Source: Paraburkholderia sp. BL10I2N1
GTDB taxonomy: Bacteria; Pseudomonadota; Gammaproteobacteria; Burkholderiales; Burkholderiaceae
Assembly (NCBI RefSeq): GCF_004361815.1
Contig: NZ_SNWA01000001.1
Span: 1,798,001-1,862,000 of the forward strand
DNA length: 64,000 nt
Reading direction: 5' to 3'
This document shows, piece after piece, positions 29,606 through 39,455 of this stretch. Numbering within the stretch: position 1 is the stretch's first letter; every line of letters begins with the position of its first letter. The notes below the pieces were generated by a model. The model was not told the origin of the DNA. It worked only from the letters and a program-made list of their open reading frames with translations, and did not search any database. Made by a program: the position numbers and the translations under genes.

Positions 29606-31075
29606 TTGGCCTTTCCTTGATTTGCTTGTGGTCTATTAGCGTTGCCCCTGTGCGGGGCAATGCTCTCAACTTAAGCCCCATTCGATCAAGCGAGCTTGTA
29701 CGCGAGATGGAAATGGGGCTTGGCTTTTCTGGGCGGTCGAGGATAGGAGCGTGCGTGCTGGATGCGGCATCGGTTCTGGTGGATGAGCGCAAGTACCGTG
29801 GCGAGGCCATCCAGACAGTGGCGGACGCGCAGAAGGCACGCGCCGAGGATGGGCTTGAGTGCGCCCAGTGCGTACACCCGGTTAGGACGGCTGGCACATT
29901 CATCGTCGTGCGAGGCATCAAGGTCGCTGAGCAGTGTGCACAGGTTGTCAGCGAGGATTTTTGCGCCGAGGTCCTGCTGCAATGCCAGGTAATCGAGCCC
30001 TGTCACGGCCTCCAGTCGCAGCCGGTGCTTGAGGCGTTTGAACGCTTCCTCGACGCGCCAGCGCTGATGATAGAGCGCCCCGAAACACGCAGCCGGATAC
30101 CGCTGGCCGTCGAGCAGCGAGGTCATCAGCACACGCACGCGACCGCTGGGCGTGACGTCCCGTATCAGGCGCACGGTGCTCGGCGTACGCGCCAGTTCAT
30201 AGTCGCGGGCATCCTGCTCGCCGGGCGCATCCAGCGTCACGATGCGCTCGGCTTTACCGCTGCGGGTAAAGTCGGCAACGCACTTCCAGTTGCGTGCATC
30301 GACGCGCATGCAGAACGGGATCTCGCGCTGCGCCAGCGTGGCCACCATCGTGTTGCCGATATAGCCCCGATCGAGCAGCAGCAGATCGGTATGCGGCTGC
30401 AGCACGTCCAGCGCTTCGAACAGCATCTGCCGCTCGGCGCCGTCGGCGGGATGGAGCGCGGCGTACAGCGTCAGCTCGGGCCCGGGCAGGAACAGCGCAA
30501 ACGCGAAGTGATCGGCGCGCAGTTCATGGCCGCGACGCGTGCCTACACGCAGGCGGCTACCGTCGGCGGCGACCAGCCTCAGGCCGTTCCAGCGCATCGA
30601 ATCGATATGGGGTTGGGCCAGCGAAATCAGGTGAGCGCGGGCCAGTTCGAACAGCTCGGCCGACAGTCCCCGACGCGCCTTGCTGAAAGCCTGTGCGCTG
30701 ACCGCGCGGGTACGGCCGCCGCGCTCGTCCAGTGCGCCAAACAGCGCGTCGAGTTCGGCCTGCACGCTGGCACACATGCCCGACATCATCAGCGCGGCCA
30801 TGCGCGGCAAGGTCAGTATGCGATTGCGGGTAAAGGCGCGGGGAGAACGACGCACGCGATCGGCGAGCGCCGGGTCGAACAGGAAATCGGAGAACTCAGA
30901 CAGAAGCCGCGAGGACGCTGGTATTTGAGTTCATATCGTTGATTTATCAGGGAGTTATTGAATGAAGTTTACAGGGCCAATGCCTCGTTTACAAGCTCTT
31001 TGAGGCTTAAGTTGAGAGCATTGCCCCGCACAGGGGCGACGCTAATAAACCACTAACAAATCAAGGAAAGGCCAA
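29606..31075. mobile_element. IS4-family insertion sequence with long inverted ends
   Basis: A roughly 1.47-kb unit between convergent purU and a PerM-like gene. The outer inverted repeats span about 73 bases with few mismatches (29606-29678 against 31003-31075). Within them, the inner TGCTCTCAACTTAAGCC (29661-29677) is matched by its exact complement at 31004-31020 and may be the true IS end. Outside that, each side carries a GCCCC-N5-GGGGC hairpin and the CCTTGATTTG sequence also found in the ridA/queF terminator. The outer part may therefore be host palindrome rather than IS. No target-site duplication is obvious at either candidate boundary. Confidence 0.85.
29686..30934 (-). pseudogene. 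IS4-family transposase, probably frameshifted at N-terminus
   Basis: The main frame (29686-30855, GTG start) gives 389 residues with the DDE core of IS4 transposases: first Asp in VAADGSRLR, second in LLLDRGYIG, and the signature Y-x2-R-x3-E-x6-K in YHQRWRVEEAFKRLK. Homology continues upstream of 30855 without an in-frame ATG (SEFSDFLFDPALADRV). The natural start appears to be the ATG at 30934, reading MNSNTSVLAASV and then TGA at 30898-30896. Restoring two bases (GTCTGAG to GTCTCTGAG) would join the parts. Either the copy is inactivated or translation starts internally at GTG. Confidence 0.75.
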
Positions 31076-31111
31076 AAAACAAAAGCAGGCCGCCAGAAAA
31101 AGGCCACCGCC

Positions 31112-32197
31112 TCACACCAACCGAAGATAAATCAGCTCCCGCTTGATGTAGGCATAAAAAATTGGAGCAGCGATCACGCCGGTAATGCCAAAAGCAGCTT
31201 CCATCACAAGCATGGCGACGAGCAATTCCCAGGCGCGAGCCTCGATCTGACCGCCAATAATCCGTGCATTGAGAAAATACTCAAGCTTGTGAATCAGGAT
31301 CAAAAACACAAGCGACATGACAGCAGCCGTAAAGCTTACCGATAAGGCAATCGCAACGATCAGCGTATTGGAGATCAGATTCCCGATCACCGGTAGCAAG
31401 CCGACAATGAACGTTACGAGCACAAGCGTCTTCGACAATGGCAGCCGCTGATGAAACAGCGGCAGAACCAGCAGCAGGAACAAGCCAGTAAACGTCGCAT
31501 TGATTGTCGAAATCTTGATCTGCGCAAAGACAATGCGCCGGAACGCATCGGCAAACCTCGCAACGCGCGTCACAAACGCGGTCGACAGCGGCAAGCGCTG
31601 CATCTGCCGCTGGGCACCGACCGCGATGATCGCCCCGATGATCATCCCGATTACGACATGCCCGAAGATGCGTGCAGCGCTCTTGCCGCCCTGTTGCAGC
31701 ATATTCGCGTGCTCATGCATCAGCATGGTCGCCTTGGTCTTCATCTGCTCGGTGTCGACCGGCAGATAGTCGGCGACAGCAGGCGGAATCCGGCCGCGGG
31801 CCTGGTCGACCAGTTGCATCATCTGTTCGAGTAGTTTCTGCACGCTCGGCACGTCCTGCTCGAAATGTTCGATGATGCCGATCGTAAGGCCCGTCAGCCC
31901 GCCGACGATCACGGCCGACAGCAGCACGACCGATATCCACCGTGCCCAATGGCTCGACACGCGCCGCTCGATGAGCGGCGATATCGTATGGACAAGCTGG
32001 TAGACGAGCATGCCCGCGAGCAGCGCGCCCAGAAGCCCCAGTTCCAGCACGGCCCACATTGCCAGGAGCGCGACCGCGTAGCTGCCGATCTCCACGGCAG
32101 ACAGCTTCGGCAGGCTCATATCGCTCGTCAGCCTGACCGGGCGCGCGCGCAGATCCTGCACCTGCCCTTTTTCGGACGCCTCATTTCGCTTGGTCAT
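31112..32197 (-). CDS. AI-2E/PerM-family transporter
   Basis: A 361-residue membrane protein of the AI-2 exporter/PerM superfamily. Paired N-terminal helices (about 35-110), a soluble central stretch (about 115-180), and a C-terminal helical bundle with the typical LPVIGNLISN and ARAWELLVAMLVMEAAFG. Substrates in the family vary; export of a signal or a Na+/H+ exchange role cannot be assigned here. It is downstream of uvrA on the same strand after 37 bases. The convergent purU is separated from it by the IS element. Confidence 0.85.
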   Translation of the reverse strand: MTKRNEASEKGQVQDLRARPVRLTSDMSLPKLSAVEIGSYAVALLAMWAVLELGLLGALLAGMLVYQLVHTISPLIERRVSSHWARWISVVLLSAVIVGGLTGLTIGIIEHFEQDVPSVQKLLEQMMQLVDQARGRIPPAVADYLPVDTEQMKTKATMLMHEHANMLQQGGKSAARIFGHVVIGMIIGAIIAVGAQRQMQRLPLSTAFVTRVARFADAFRRIVFAQIKISTINATFTGLFLLLVLPLFHQRLPLSKTLVLVTFIVGLLPVIGNLISNTLIVAIALSVSFTAAVMSLVFLILIHKLEYFLNARIIGGQIEARAWELLVAMLVMEAAFGITGVIAAPIFYAYIKRELIYLRLV

Positions 32198-32234
32198 GGC
32201 TTTCCCGTCTTCTACCTATGGTGATTCGCAGGCT

Positions 32235-35111
32235 TTATTTTGTTGCGGCCGCCTGACGCTTGAGCAGCGGCGCCAGATACTTTCCGGTAAAACTTGCCCT
32301 CGACCTCGTCACCTGCTCCGGCGTGCCCTGGGCAATGATCTGTCCGCCGCCCGCGCCACCTTCCGGCCCGAGATCGATCACCCAATCGGCGGTTTTGATC
32401 ACGTCGAGATTATGCTCGATGATGACGACCGTATTGCCCTGATCGCGTAACCGGTGAATCACTTCCAGCAGCAACGCGATATCGTGGAAGTGCAGACCAG
32501 TCGTCGGTTCGTCGAGGATATACAGCGTGCGACCGGTATCACGCTTGCTCAGTTCCAGCGAAAGTTTGACGCGCTGGGCCTCCCCGCCCGACAGCGTCGT
32601 CGCCGACTGCCCCAGCCGGATGTAGCCGAGACCCACATCCAGCAGTGTTTTCAGCTTGCGCGCCACCACCGGCACCGGCTTGAAGAACTCGTATGCGTTT
32701 TCGACCGTCATGTCGAGTACTTCGCTGATGTTCTTGCCCTTGTATTGAACGTCGAGCGTTTCGCGGTTGTAGCGCTTGCCGTGACAGACGTCGCACGGCA
32801 CGTACACGTCCGGCAGAAAGTGCATCTCGACCTTCAGCACGCCGTCGCCCTGACACGCTTCGCAGCGCCCGCCCTTCACATTGAACGAAAAGCGCCCCGG
32901 GTCGTAGCCACGCTCCTTGGCGGCCGGTACACCCGCGAACAGTTCACGGATCGGCGTGAAGAGTCCCGTATAGGTGGCAGGGTTCGAGCGCGGCGTTCGG
33001 CCAATCGGCGACTGGTCGACGTTGATGACCTTGTCGAAATGTTCGAGGCCTTCGATGGCCTCGTGCGGCGCCGGTTCGGCGGCCGAGCCATAGAGGTGAC
33101 GGGAGACCGCGTGATACAGCGTGTCGTTGATCAGCGTCGACTTGCCGGAGCCGGATACGCCTGTGACGCAGGTCAGGAGGCCCACCGGCAGGTCGAGGGT
33201 GACGTGCTTCAGATTGTTGCCGTACGCCTCGACGATGCGCAGCCGCCGTTCGTCGGGTTGCTTGCGGTCGTCCGGATACTCGATTCGCCGGGCGCCCGAC
33301 ATGTACTGCCCGGTCATCGACGCCGGGTCGGCCTGCACCTGTCTGGGTGTGCCTTCGGCGATCACCATGCCACCGTGTTCACCGGCGCCCGGACCCATGT
33401 CGACCACGTAGTCGGCCATGCGGATCATGTCCTCGTCGTGCTCGACGACGATCACCGAGTTGCCCAGGTCGCGCAGATGCTTGAGCGTCGAAATCAGCCG
33501 GTCGTTGTCGCGCTGGTGCAAGCCGATCGACGGTTCGTCGAGGACGTACATCACGCCGGTTAGTCCGGAGCCGATCTGCGACGCGAGACGGATGCGCTGC
33601 GCCTCGCCGCCCGACAGCGTTTCCGCGCTCCGTTCGAGCGACAGGTAATCCAGCCCGACGTTATTCAGGAACATCAGGCGCGCGACGATTTCCTTGATGA
33701 CCTTGTCGGCGATCTCGCGCTTGGCGCCTTCGAGCCGCAATGTCTGGAAATAGCCGAGCGTGTCGCGCAACGGCCAGCCGCTCACTTCGAAAATGCCGCG
33801 CGCGTCACCGTCGGCGCTGATGCGCACGAAACGCGCCTCACGACGCAGGCGCGTGCCTTCGCAGGCGGGGCATGCCTGGTTGTTCTGGTATTTGGCCAGT
33901 TCCTCGCGCACCGCGACCGAGTCCGTCTCGCGATAGCGGCGCTCCAGATTCGGGATGATCCCTTCGAACACGTGCTCGCGAATCGATGTGCGCCCGCGCT
34001 CGTTCATGTACGAGAATGGAATGGTCTCTTTGCCCGAACCGAACAGCAGGATCTTGCGGATCTTTTCCGGCAGGTCTTCGAAGGCGACGTCGATGTCGAA
34101 CTCGTAGAACGCGGCGAGGCTCTGCAACATCTGGAAGTAAAACTGGTTGCGCCGGTCCCAGCCTTTGACCGCGCCGGCCGCCAGCGACAGCGATGGATGC
34201 GCAACCACCCGCTTCGGATCGAAGAAGGTGATCTGTCCGAGACCGTCACATTCCGGACACGCGCCCATCGGGTTGTTGAACGAGAAGAGTCGCGGCTCCA
34301 GTTCCTGCAGTGAATATGAACAGATCGGGCAGGCGAACTTCGAGCTGAACAGATGTTCCTTGCTGGTATCCATTTCGAGCGCGATCGCGCGACCGTCGGC
34401 GAGGCGCAACGCCGTTTCGAACGATTCGGCGAGACGCTGCTTCATGTCGGGGCGCACTTTCAGACGGTCGACGACGACGTCGATCGTGTGCTTGTCGTTC
34501 TTCTTCAGCTTCGGCAGCGAATCCACTTCGTAGATCTTCGCGACACCTTCGTTTGCCGTGCCGCCGCCCGAGCTCACGCGAAAGCGGATGAAACCCTGCG
34601 CCTGCATCTCCTCGAACAGCTCGACGTGCTCACCCTTGCGGTTCGCCACAACCGGCGCAAGGATCATCAGCTTCGTTTCCTCCGGCAGCGCGAGCGCGGC
34701 ATCCACCATCTGCGAGACGCTTTGCACCTCGAGCGGAATTTCGTGGTCGGGGCAGTACGGCGTGCCGACCCGCGCGTACAGCAGGCGCAGGTAGTCGTGA
34801 ATTTCGGTGACGGTACCCACCGTGGAGCGCGGATTGTGCGACGTGGCCTTCTGCTCGATCGAAATGGCAGGCGACAGCCCCTCGATCAGGTCGACGTCGG
34901 GCTTTTCCATCAGTTGCAGGAATTGCCGCGCGTAGGCAGACAGACTTTCGACGTAGCGCCGCTGTCCTTCCGCATAGAGCGTATCGAAGGCCAGCGATGA
35001 TTTGCCTGAGCCGGACAGGCCGGTAATCACGATGAGCTTGTGACGCGGCAAGTCGAGATTGACGTTCTTCAGGTTGTGGGTGCGTGCCCCACGGATACGG
35101 ATTTGTTCCAT
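32235..35111 (-). CDS. uvrA: Excinuclease ABC subunit A
   Basis: A 958-residue DNA-damage recognition ATPase of nucleotide excision repair. Two ABC modules are seen: Walker [10 protein letters not shown] (about 31) and GVSGSGKST (about 650), with signatures LSGGEAQRI and LSGGEAQRV. Two zinc-finger insertions have CPICS...CPEC and CEACQ...CDVC pairs. Full length. Divergent from the MFS gene across 264 bases; I saw no convincing LexA box there. Confidence 0.98.
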   Translation of the reverse strand: MEQIRIRGARTHNLKNVNLDLPRHKLIVITGLSGSGKSSLAFDTLYAEGQRRYVESLSAYARQFLQLMEKPDVDLIEGLSPAISIEQKATSHNPRSTVGTVTEIHDYLRLLYARVGTPYCPDHEIPLEVQSVSQMVDAALALPEETKLMILAPVVANRKGEHVELFEEMQAQGFIRFRVSSGGGTANEGVAKIYEVDSLPKLKKNDKHTIDVVVDRLKVRPDMKQRLAESFETALRLADGRAIALEMDTSKEHLFSSKFACPICSYSLQELEPRLFSFNNPMGACPECDGLGQITFFDPKRVVAHPSLSLAAGAVKGWDRRNQFYFQMLQSLAAFYEFDIDVAFEDLPEKIRKILLFGSGKETIPFSYMNERGRTSIREHVFEGIIPNLERRYRETDSVAVREELAKYQNNQACPACEGTRLRREARFVRISADGDARGIFEVSGWPLRDTLGYFQTLRLEGAKREIADKVIKEIVARLMFLNNVGLDYLSLERSAETLSGGEAQRIRLASQIGSGLTGVMYVLDEPSIGLHQRDNDRLISTLKHLRDLGNSVIVVEHDEDMIRMADYVVDMGPGAGEHGGMVIAEGTPRQVQADPASMTGQYMSGARRIEYPDDRKQPDERRLRIVEAYGNNLKHVTLDLPVGLLTCVTGVSGSGKSTLINDTLYHAVSRHLYGSAAEPAPHEAIEGLEHFDKVINVDQSPIGRTPRSNPATYTGLFTPIRELFAGVPAAKERGYDPGRFSFNVKGGRCEACQGDGVLKVEMHFLPDVYVPCDVCHGKRYNRETLDVQYKGKNISEVLDMTVENAYEFFKPVPVVARKLKTLLDVGLGYIRLGQSATTLSGGEAQRVKLSLELSKRDTGRTLYILDEPTTGLHFHDIALLLEVIHRLRDQGNTVVIIEHNLDVIKTADWVIDLGPEGGAGGGQIIAQGTPEQVTRSRASFTGKYLAPLLKRQAAATK

Positions 35112-35375
35112 GAACCTGGCGGAAAGTGAAGAAGGCTAAACCTGCTACTATAACGACTTTTCGAGACCGTCGTTACAGCTTCCCGACAGCGTCCGAAAGG
35201 CGCGAGGCAGGTTGTAAACACCGCGGTCAGGCGCCGCGGCGAACGGGTTTCAGGCCTCCCATCTGGGGATGTTTCCCGCGACTGCAAGGCAGCAGCGTCG
35301 CGCTGTTCGAAGCGCCGCGCCGTATGCTGCAGGCCGCCCGCGTTACGCCACCCGTTCATTCGAATATCGTTCCCG

Positions 35376-36563
35376 ATGTCCAATCCGTCCGCCACATCTT
35401 CACGCATGAGCGCGCCTGAACTGCGCGCGACCGTGTCGCTCGCAGGGATTTTCGCGCTGCGCATGCTGGGTCTCTTCATGATCATGCCGGTGTTTTCGAT
35501 CTACGCGAAAACGATTCCCGGCGGCGACAACGTGCTGCTCGTCGGTATCGCGCTGGGTGCGTATGGCGTCACGCAATCGCTGCTCTACATTTTCTACGGC
35601 TGGGTGTCTGACAAGGCTGGCCGCAAGCCGGTGATCGCTACCGGCCTGCTGATTTTCGCGCTCGGCAGTTTCGTCGCGGCGGGTGCGCACGACATGACAT
35701 GGATCATCGTCGGGCGCGTGATTCAGGGGATGGGCGCGGTGTCGTCGGCGGTGATCGCGTTTATCGCCGATCTGACCGCCGAAGAGCATCGCACGAAGGC
35801 CATGGCGATGGTCGGCGGAAGTATCGGCGTGTCGTTTGCCGTGGCGATCGTCGGCGCGCCGATCGTGTTCCACTGGGTCGGCATGAGCGGGCTGTTCGCG
35901 CTCGTCGGCGTGTTTTCGATCCTCGCCGTCGGCGTCGTGCTGTGGGTCGTGCCTGATGCGCCGAGGCCCGTGCACGTACGCGCGCCGTTTGCGGAAGTGC
36001 TGCATAACGTCGAACTGTTGCGCCTGAACTTCGGTGTGCTCGTGCTGCACGCCACGCAAACCGCGTTGTTCCTCGTCGTGCCGCGCATTCTCGAGGCGGG
36101 CGGCTTGCCGGTCGCCTCGCACTGGAAGGTTTATCTGCCGGTGATGGGGCTTGCGTTCGTCATGATGGTGCCGGCCATTATCGCGGCTGAAAAGCGCGGC
36201 AAGATGAAAGCGGTATTACTCGGTGCGATCGCGCTTATCCTGATCGGCCAGTTGTTGCTGGGCCTCGCGCCCCATACCATTCTGAGTGTGGCGGCGATCC
36301 TTTTCGTCTACTTCCTCGGCTTTAACGTGCTCGAGGCGTCGCAGCCGTCGCTGGTGTCGAAGCTTGCTCCGGGCACACGCAAGGGCGCGGCCGCCGGCGT
36401 GTATAACACCACCCAGTCGATCGGGCTTGCAATGGGCGGCATGCTGGGCGGATGGCTGCTGAAAGTGGACGGACAAAGCGCCGTGTTTTTCGCGTGTTCG
36501 GCGCTGGTGTTGTGCTGGCTTATAATCGCCGCAAACATGAAGCAGCCGCCACGCAAGGCGTAG
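35376..36563 (+). CDS. MFS transporter, YajR-like
   Basis: A 395-residue, 12-helix major-facilitator protein. The motif A loop between helices 2 and 3 reads YGWVSDKAGRKPVIA, typical of drug:H+ antiporters, and GRVIQGMGAVSSAVIAFIADL is motif C-like. Resembles E. coli YajR in the transmembrane part but lacks the C-terminal ferredoxin-like domain. Substrate unknown. It lies between uvrA (divergent) and ssb (same strand, 114 bases on), an arrangement I associate with Burkholderia. Confidence 0.85.
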   Translation: MSNPSATSSRMSAPELRATVSLAGIFALRMLGLFMIMPVFSIYAKTIPGGDNVLLVGIALGAYGVTQSLLYIFYGWVSDKAGRKPVIATGLLIFALGSFVAAGAHDMTWIIVGRVIQGMGAVSSAVIAFIADLTAEEHRTKAMAMVGGSIGVSFAVAIVGAPIVFHWVGMSGLFALVGVFSILAVGVVLWVVPDAPRPVHVRAPFAEVLHNVELLRLNFGVLVLHATQTALFLVVPRILEAGGLPVASHWKVYLPVMGLAFVMMVPAIIAAEKRGKMKAVLLGAIALILIGQLLLGLAPHTILSVAAILFVYFLGFNVLEASQPSLVSKLAPGTRKGAAAGVYNTTQSIGLAMGGMLGGWLLKVDGQSAVFFACSALVLCWLIIAANMKQPPRKA

Positions 36564-36677
36564 CAGAACTTACCCGGCGGATGGCTGCCGCGCAGTTTTC
36601 GATCTTCGGTCAGCCGGACCCTACGATGAAAACATGCGCTGCCGCCCCGCCTGAAACGGAATCAACTGGAGAAACTC

Positions 36678-37205
36678 ATGGCATCCGTGAACAAGGTCAT
36701 TCTCGTCGGCAATCTCGGAGCCGATCCCGAGGTCCGTTATCTGCCGAGCGGCGACGCTGTGGCCAACATCCGTCTCGCGACGACTGACCGCTACAAGGAC
36801 AAGACATCAGGCGAAATGAAGGAAGCGACGGAATGGCATCGCGTGTCGTTCTTTGGCCGCCTCGCGGAAATCGTGAACGAGTACCTCAAGAAAGGTTCGT
36901 CGGTGTACATCGAAGGCCGCATCCGCACGCGCAAGTGGCAGGCGCAGGACGGTACGGACCGGTACTCGACGGAGATCGTCGCTGAGCAGATGCAAATGCT
37001 GGGTGGCCGCGGCGGTTCGATGGGCGGCGGCGGTGACGACGGCGGTTATAGCCGTGAGCCGTCGGAACGTAGCGGCGGTGGCGGCGGTCGTGCTGCTGCG
37101 GGCGGCGGTGCTCCGCGTGGCGGTGCGGGCGGCGGTGGGTCGAGCCGTCCGAGCGCGCCGGCAGGCGGCGGGTTCGACGAGATGGATGACGATATTCCGT
37201 TCTGA
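36678..37205 (+). CDS. ssb: Single-stranded DNA-binding protein
   Basis: A 175-residue SSB. The OB-fold is residues 1-110 ([49 protein letters not shown]). A glycine-rich low-complexity linker with RGG-like stretches follows (about 112-165). The acidic tip DEMDDDIPF recruits partner proteins in replication and repair. GGAGAAACTC precedes the ATG. Located next to uvrA, as in many proteobacteria. Followed by a terminator. Confidence 0.97.
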   Translation: MASVNKVILVGNLGADPEVRYLPSGDAVANIRLATTDRYKDKTSGEMKEATEWHRVSFFGRLAEIVNEYLKKGSSVYIEGRIRTRKWQAQDGTDRYSTEIVAEQMQMLGGRGGSMGGGGDDGGYSREPSERSGGGGGRAAAGGGAPRGGAGGGGSSRPSAPAGGGFDEMDDDIPF

Positions 37206-37235
37206 CTTCTCGTAACCGAAAAGTGTAAAGATCAG

Positions 37236-37259
37236 CCCCGCTCCACAGCGGGGTTTTTC
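37236..37259 (+). terminator. Terminator after ssb
   Basis: CCCCGCT (37236-37242) pairs with AGCGGGG (37247-37253) across a CCAC loop, followed by TTTTTCTTTT. Classic intrinsic terminator 30 bases past the ssb stop. Confidence 0.93.
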
Positions 37260-37332
37260 TTTTATATCCGTTTCCCGCTCTCGCCTATGCGGCCGAGCCG
37301 CTCCACCCAAGCCGCGAGTTCACCGTACTCGG

Positions 37333-37632
37333 ATGGCACATCGATCTGCTGAAGCCGGCGAACTGTGCCGCGCGCGCGAGCAGGAAGACCGGCGCATTAC
37401 CGCGTACGTCGTATCGCTCGATGAGGCGGCGCTGGATGGCGTGATCAGCGATCGGAGGGTGTCGTCACCGGAGGTAAAGGTGCAGGCAGTGGCGCCCGGG
37501 CTTGCGCACTGGTTCAATCACCAGACGCATCATCGCGCGCAGGTCCATACGATGCTCACCAGCCTCGCTGGCAAGGCACCGTCACTGGACCTGCTGGTGT
37601 ATCAGCGGATGTGGGCCGAAGGGCTTAGGTGA
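37333..37632 (+). pseudogene. Remnant of a DinB-family protein (C-terminal half)
   Basis: A frame of 99 codons whose second half matches the end of DinB/YfiT-like four-helix proteins: HWFNHQTHHRAQVHTMLTSL carries the conserved metal-binding HxxxH-type pattern, followed by LDLLVYQRMW. The N-terminal half with the first conserved histidine is missing, and upstream sequence back to the ssb terminator shows no DinB similarity in any frame. No ribosome binding site precedes the ATG. I read it as a decayed fragment. A short functional protein cannot be excluded. Confidence 0.6.
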
Positions 37633-37864
37633 AGCGAAGTTCCGGACTGTCGGCGGCGGGCGGAAACACACACCACTGACCGTCTGCATGCCTGAAGAAA
37701 AACAGGGCGCGTGACCCGGCGGGCAACGACGTCTCGACACACACGTAACGTCTGCGACCCCGCCGTGTGCGGCTGAACTGGGTCACATGAACCGGAATCG
37801 TTGGCCCCGGTGCAAGCCATTTCTCGACCTGTCGGCGCAGGGACAGCTCATTGGAGTTTTTCAT
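37625..37864 (-). CDS. Small conserved-looking protein, function unknown
   Basis: A 79-residue protein starting MKNSNELSLRRQVEKWLAPG, with a basic middle (SRTRRGRRRYVCVE) and the end FFFRHADGQWCVFPP. No family recognised. The ATG at 37864 is preceded by GGAG at 7-base spacing. It overlaps the end of the upstream small gene by 17 bases, which suggests translational coupling. Its 3' end overlaps the DinB remnant by 8 bases. Composition resembles real coding sequence more than a shadow frame. Confidence 0.55.
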   Translation of the reverse strand: MKNSNELSLRRQVEKWLAPGPTIPVHVTQFSRTRRGRRRYVCVETSLPAGSRALFFFRHADGQWCVFPPAADSPELRFT

Positions 37865-38057
37865 GTTGGGCTCCAGCAAACACATCCTGACGCGTACTGC
37901 GTGAATCTTCTTGTGGGTCCACAGGTTCCTGCTCTTTTTCATTCAGGACGCGATCCAGTTCTTCGCTGGCCGCCGCCGCCCTGAGCATCCGGCAATGGGC
38001 TGAATGCCGCATGTCGGAAAGCAGATGAACAAGTTGCCGCGCTGTTCTGCGTTTCAT
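37848..38057 (-). CDS. Small basic/acidic protein, function unknown
   Basis: A 69-residue protein: basic N-terminal helix (MKRRTARQLVHLLSDMRHSAH) in part, then an acidic glutamate-rich tail (NEKEQEPVDPQEDS). No family recognised. A perfect GGAGG lies five bases before the ATG at 38057, the best ribosome binding site in this patch. The stop lies inside the next small gene, so the two are probably one operon. A TATAGT -10-like sequence lies upstream at about 38105-38110 on this strand. Confidence 0.55.
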   Translation of the reverse strand: MKRRTARQLVHLLSDMRHSAHCRMLRAAAASEELDRVLNEKEQEPVDPQEDSRSTRQDVFAGAQHEKLQ

Positions 38058-38448
38058 GGCTACCTCCCCGCACCGCACACCAAACTTAAGAAAGCACTTT
38101 AACTATAGGTCCGAACTGGCCGCTGGTGTTAATGTTTGGCGAAATAGCAACAACTGGCGTTGTATCGGGCGCAGACTTTTGTCTGTCCACGCGTCTCCAA
38201 TGTGCTCGTGCGACGCGTCGCGGTCTGTACGCTCCCGAGCGCACAAACACAGCTGTTGGCTGAAATTTTTGATGCTCAACCGCATTGGGCTGCCCCCTGT
38301 CTGTATATCGACAGAACCTTCGTTATCTTTAACAAAGCATGTTTCGTTCCTGCCTTGTTCTCGTCACGACGAGATGTGAAGTCTCGCGCAGCTGCTGCCG
38401 CTCCGGCTAACCGGGCGACGCCCGTTACGCTGGAACGTCGTGTACAAG
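38058..38448. other. 391-base gap with no gene seen
   Basis: Lower GC content than its surroundings. It must contain the promoter of the minus-strand small-gene pair. Short frames (for example 38103-38285 minus) have no ribosome binding site or recognisable similarity. A small hairpin CAGAC-TTTT-GTCTG lies near 38187, without a following U tract. Confidence 0.4.
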
Positions 38449-39252
38449 CTAGCGGTTCAGATGCATCAGCGCATCGCGCATCGGCTGACTTGAGATGACG
38501 ATCGGTCCGGTAAACGGCGTATCGAGATCGACGATTACATAGACCGCCGAAGCAATTGACAGTGCACCGAGTGTGATCGTCACCATTGCGAGCGCATTGC
38601 GCGGCGCGATCAGACCGAACGACAGGAAGATCACGAACAGCCAGAAGGTCAAGGTCTTGAAGAACGGTTGCGAAATCGAGCTGTGCGCTTCCTCGATCAG
38701 CTTCCAGCGAGCCTGCCTCAGGGCGAGGAATTGCGCGAGACTGTCATCGGCCAGACGCTGGTTAAACGCGTCGTGCGAGCTGAGCCCGCGTATCTCGCGT
38801 TCGATCATATCGAGCATGTCTCCGAGGGTGACGCTCTCCAACTGCTCAGGGTTGCCACCCTGCGAGATGTCTTTGGGGTAGTCGTTACCGGGAGGAAGCG
38901 GCTCCTGGGGCCACGTCGACGCAATGGCGGCGGCGGTGTATGCGCGCAGCAGAGTGCGTGCCCGATCCGTATCCGGACCGTAGTCACGCAGTCTGACGTT
39001 CAGCTGGATCAGGTCGGCGGCGTAGGCGCGGAAATCGTTACTGGCGGTGTCGAAGCTGGCCTTGGCGGAGGCGGTCATCAGACCGAGCACGAGCGCCGCG
39101 AACGTCACCAGCATGCCGATCACCAACTGAATCAGCTGTACGGTTTCGTGCGCCTTGTGCTCTTCGGGCAGCATCGGCCGGACGAGAACGCCGACGCCGG
39201 TGCCCGCCAGAAGCAGGACGAACACGATCAGTGCGGACACCACCTCGGCCAT
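38449..39252 (-). CDS. DUF4239 (bestrophin-like) membrane protein
   Basis: A 267-residue membrane protein. Two N-terminal hydrophobic segments (about 4-26 and 41-63), a long soluble middle (about 70-200), and two C-terminal segments (about 203-222 and 226-245). The ending TGPIVISSQPMRDALMHL is characteristic of DUF4239 proteins. Function not established; the family is sometimes called bestrophin-like, which would suggest ion conduction, but that is inference. Divergent from the hydratase-like gene across 384 bases. Confidence 0.8.
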   Translation of the reverse strand: MAEVVSALIVFVLLLAGTGVGVLVRPMLPEEHKAHETVQLIQLVIGMLVTFAALVLGLMTASAKASFDTASNDFRAYAADLIQLNVRLRDYGPDTDRARTLLRAYTAAAIASTWPQEPLPPGNDYPKDISQGGNPEQLESVTLGDMLDMIEREIRGLSSHDAFNQRLADDSLAQFLALRQARWKLIEEAHSSISQPFFKTLTFWLFVIFLSFGLIAPRNALAMVTITLGALSIASAVYVIVDLDTPFTGPIVISSQPMRDALMHLNR

Positions 39253-39455
39253 GCGCGTGGGCTCCAGGGAAAGGACGCGAAAAGCGATGCTTCGCTACTT
39301 TCCGCTAACGCGGCGGCGCGGACAAGCCCGGACGCGCCGCCGCGCAAGGACGACGCATCGCGTGCACAGGAGCCAAGAGCGCCGATGGAGAAGCGTCCGC
39401 GCGCGGCGCAAAGACCTCGCCCGAAAAACGTTTGCAATCGTCAAATGAGATGGTT

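Noticed and set aside
29617..30942. 441-codon plus-strand frame over the IS element
   Set aside because: It is the antisense of the transposase frame, which carries a clear DDE/YREK signature.
32454..33563. 369-codon plus-strand frame inside uvrA
   Set aside because: Antisense to a conserved UvrA region; no family pattern and no ribosome binding site.
35112..35375. Possible LexA box upstream of uvrA
   Set aside because: I looked for CTGT-N8-ACAG and found no acceptable match.
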